Below, one piece after another: positions 24,379 through 24,666 of a stretch of DNA of 24,666 nucleotides. The number at the start of each line of letters is the position of its first letter. Within the stretch, counting starts at the first letter, position 1. Origin of the DNA: a virus. The notes below the pieces were generated by a model that ran no database searches, was not told where the DNA came from, and was given only the letters and a program-made list of their open reading frames with translations. Where the stretch lies: the IMG/VR virus record IMGVR_UViG_3300044623_000458, positions 1-24,666 of that record; one strand, given 5' to 3'. A program made the translations under genes and the position numbers.

Positions 24379-24666
24379 AGTAAGAAACTTTATTCGCCAT
24401 GATTTCGGTAAACTTGAACGAGACACGAAACCTGATGGTACAAGGTTATACAAAACCCCATCGGGTAAATCCTATCCCTCCGTTACGACAGTTACAGGAT
24501 TGCACTCAGCGAAGGGAATCATGGAATGGCGAAAAAGAGTCGGAGAAGCAGAAGCCAACCGAATCTCTGGAAGAGCCAGTGCAAGAGGCACAAGAATTCA
24601 CCAACACTGCGAAGACTTTCTCCTTGGAGAGCATGTTGAGCCAGATATGTTTGATGCAGAGATGTT
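24335..24666 (+). CDS. MGME1-like PD-(D/E)XK exonuclease, cut by the window end
   Basis: The frame opens at ATG 24335, inside the end of iscA in another frame, and runs off the window after 110 codons. GKSYPSVTTVTGLHSAKGIM, then WRKRVGEAEANRISGRASAR and GTRIHQHCEDFLLGE match the N-terminal part of the RecB/MGME1-like exonucleases of T4-like aquatic phages. The catalytic D-EXK residues would lie beyond the edge. It probably trims single-stranded DNA ends during replication or recombination. The 44-nt overlap makes the exact start uncertain. Confidence 0.82.
   Translation, partial: MPNQPADVEAVSQSKVRNFIRHDFGKLERDTKPDGTRLYKTPSGKSYPSVTTVTGLHSAKGIMEWRKRVGEAEANRISGRASARGTRIHQHCEDFLLGEHVEPDMFDAEM

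Noticed and set aside
1-24666. CRISPR array, insertion sequence, integrase or attachment site
   Set aside because: No direct-repeat/spacer pattern, transposase, integrase or terminal repeats were seen on either strand.

Overview
The window is AT-rich and every gene I support lies on the + strand. The gene content points to a T4-superfamily tailed phage (myovirus type) of an aquatic bacterium: a T4-type RNase H, PhoH, a GH19 chitinase-like endolysin, a dCMP deaminase, a MazG-like pyrophosphohydrolase, a 5'-nucleotidase of the HAD fold, several 2-oxoglutarate/Fe(II) oxygenases, an MGME1-like exonuclease and dozens of tiny tightly packed ORFs. The host cannot be read from the sequence. Lipoprotein signal peptides and consensus sigma-70 promoters suggest a Gram-negative host such as an aquatic proteobacterium (inference).

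Layout. 1-5140: replication and nucleotide genes (unknown 370-aa protein, RNase H, DUF6433-like protein), an Api92-like protein, a secreted DUF4384-like protein next to an LPP20-like lipoprotein, and dCMP deaminase. 5140-5476: a strong hairpin, then a consensus promoter, a 41-codon leader ORF and mutually exclusive antiterminator and terminator hairpins directly ahead of the tRNA array. 5477-10244: 27 tRNA genes, all ending in encoded CCA, which together cover all 20 amino acids and include an initiator-type tRNA. Interleaved are a ribosomal protein bS21 homologue, a class I glutamine-amidotransferase-like protein, a YkuK/RNase H-fold protein, two other small proteins, and five structured non-tRNA elements that abut tRNA ends. 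10261-12809: a chain of very small overlapping genes including an SGNH hydrolase. 12810-15540: an AAA+ ATPase behind two promoters and a set of tiny proteins, several of them single membrane segments. 15543-19902: small lipoprotein, PKHD-type oxygenase, metallophosphoesterase, AbrB-like protein, MazG-like enzyme, nucleotidase, membrane protein. 19899-24666: two more oxygenase-like proteins, a conserved phage protein, PhoH, endolysin, an IscU/IscA pair and the start of the exonuclease gene, cut by the window edge.

How it works together. The core of the window looks like a translation-supply module: a decoding set that could in principle read all 61 sense codons, an initiator tRNA and bS21, which acts where 30S subunits select mRNAs. 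Its leader carries the hallmarks of transcription attenuation. Three promoters place their -10 hexamer exactly 6 nt before an ATG, predicting leaderless transcripts. Nucleotide-recycling enzymes and Fe-S assembly proteins flank this module. The structured RNAs between the tRNAs and the attenuator-like leader match no family I recognise and are the best candidates for undescribed biology here.
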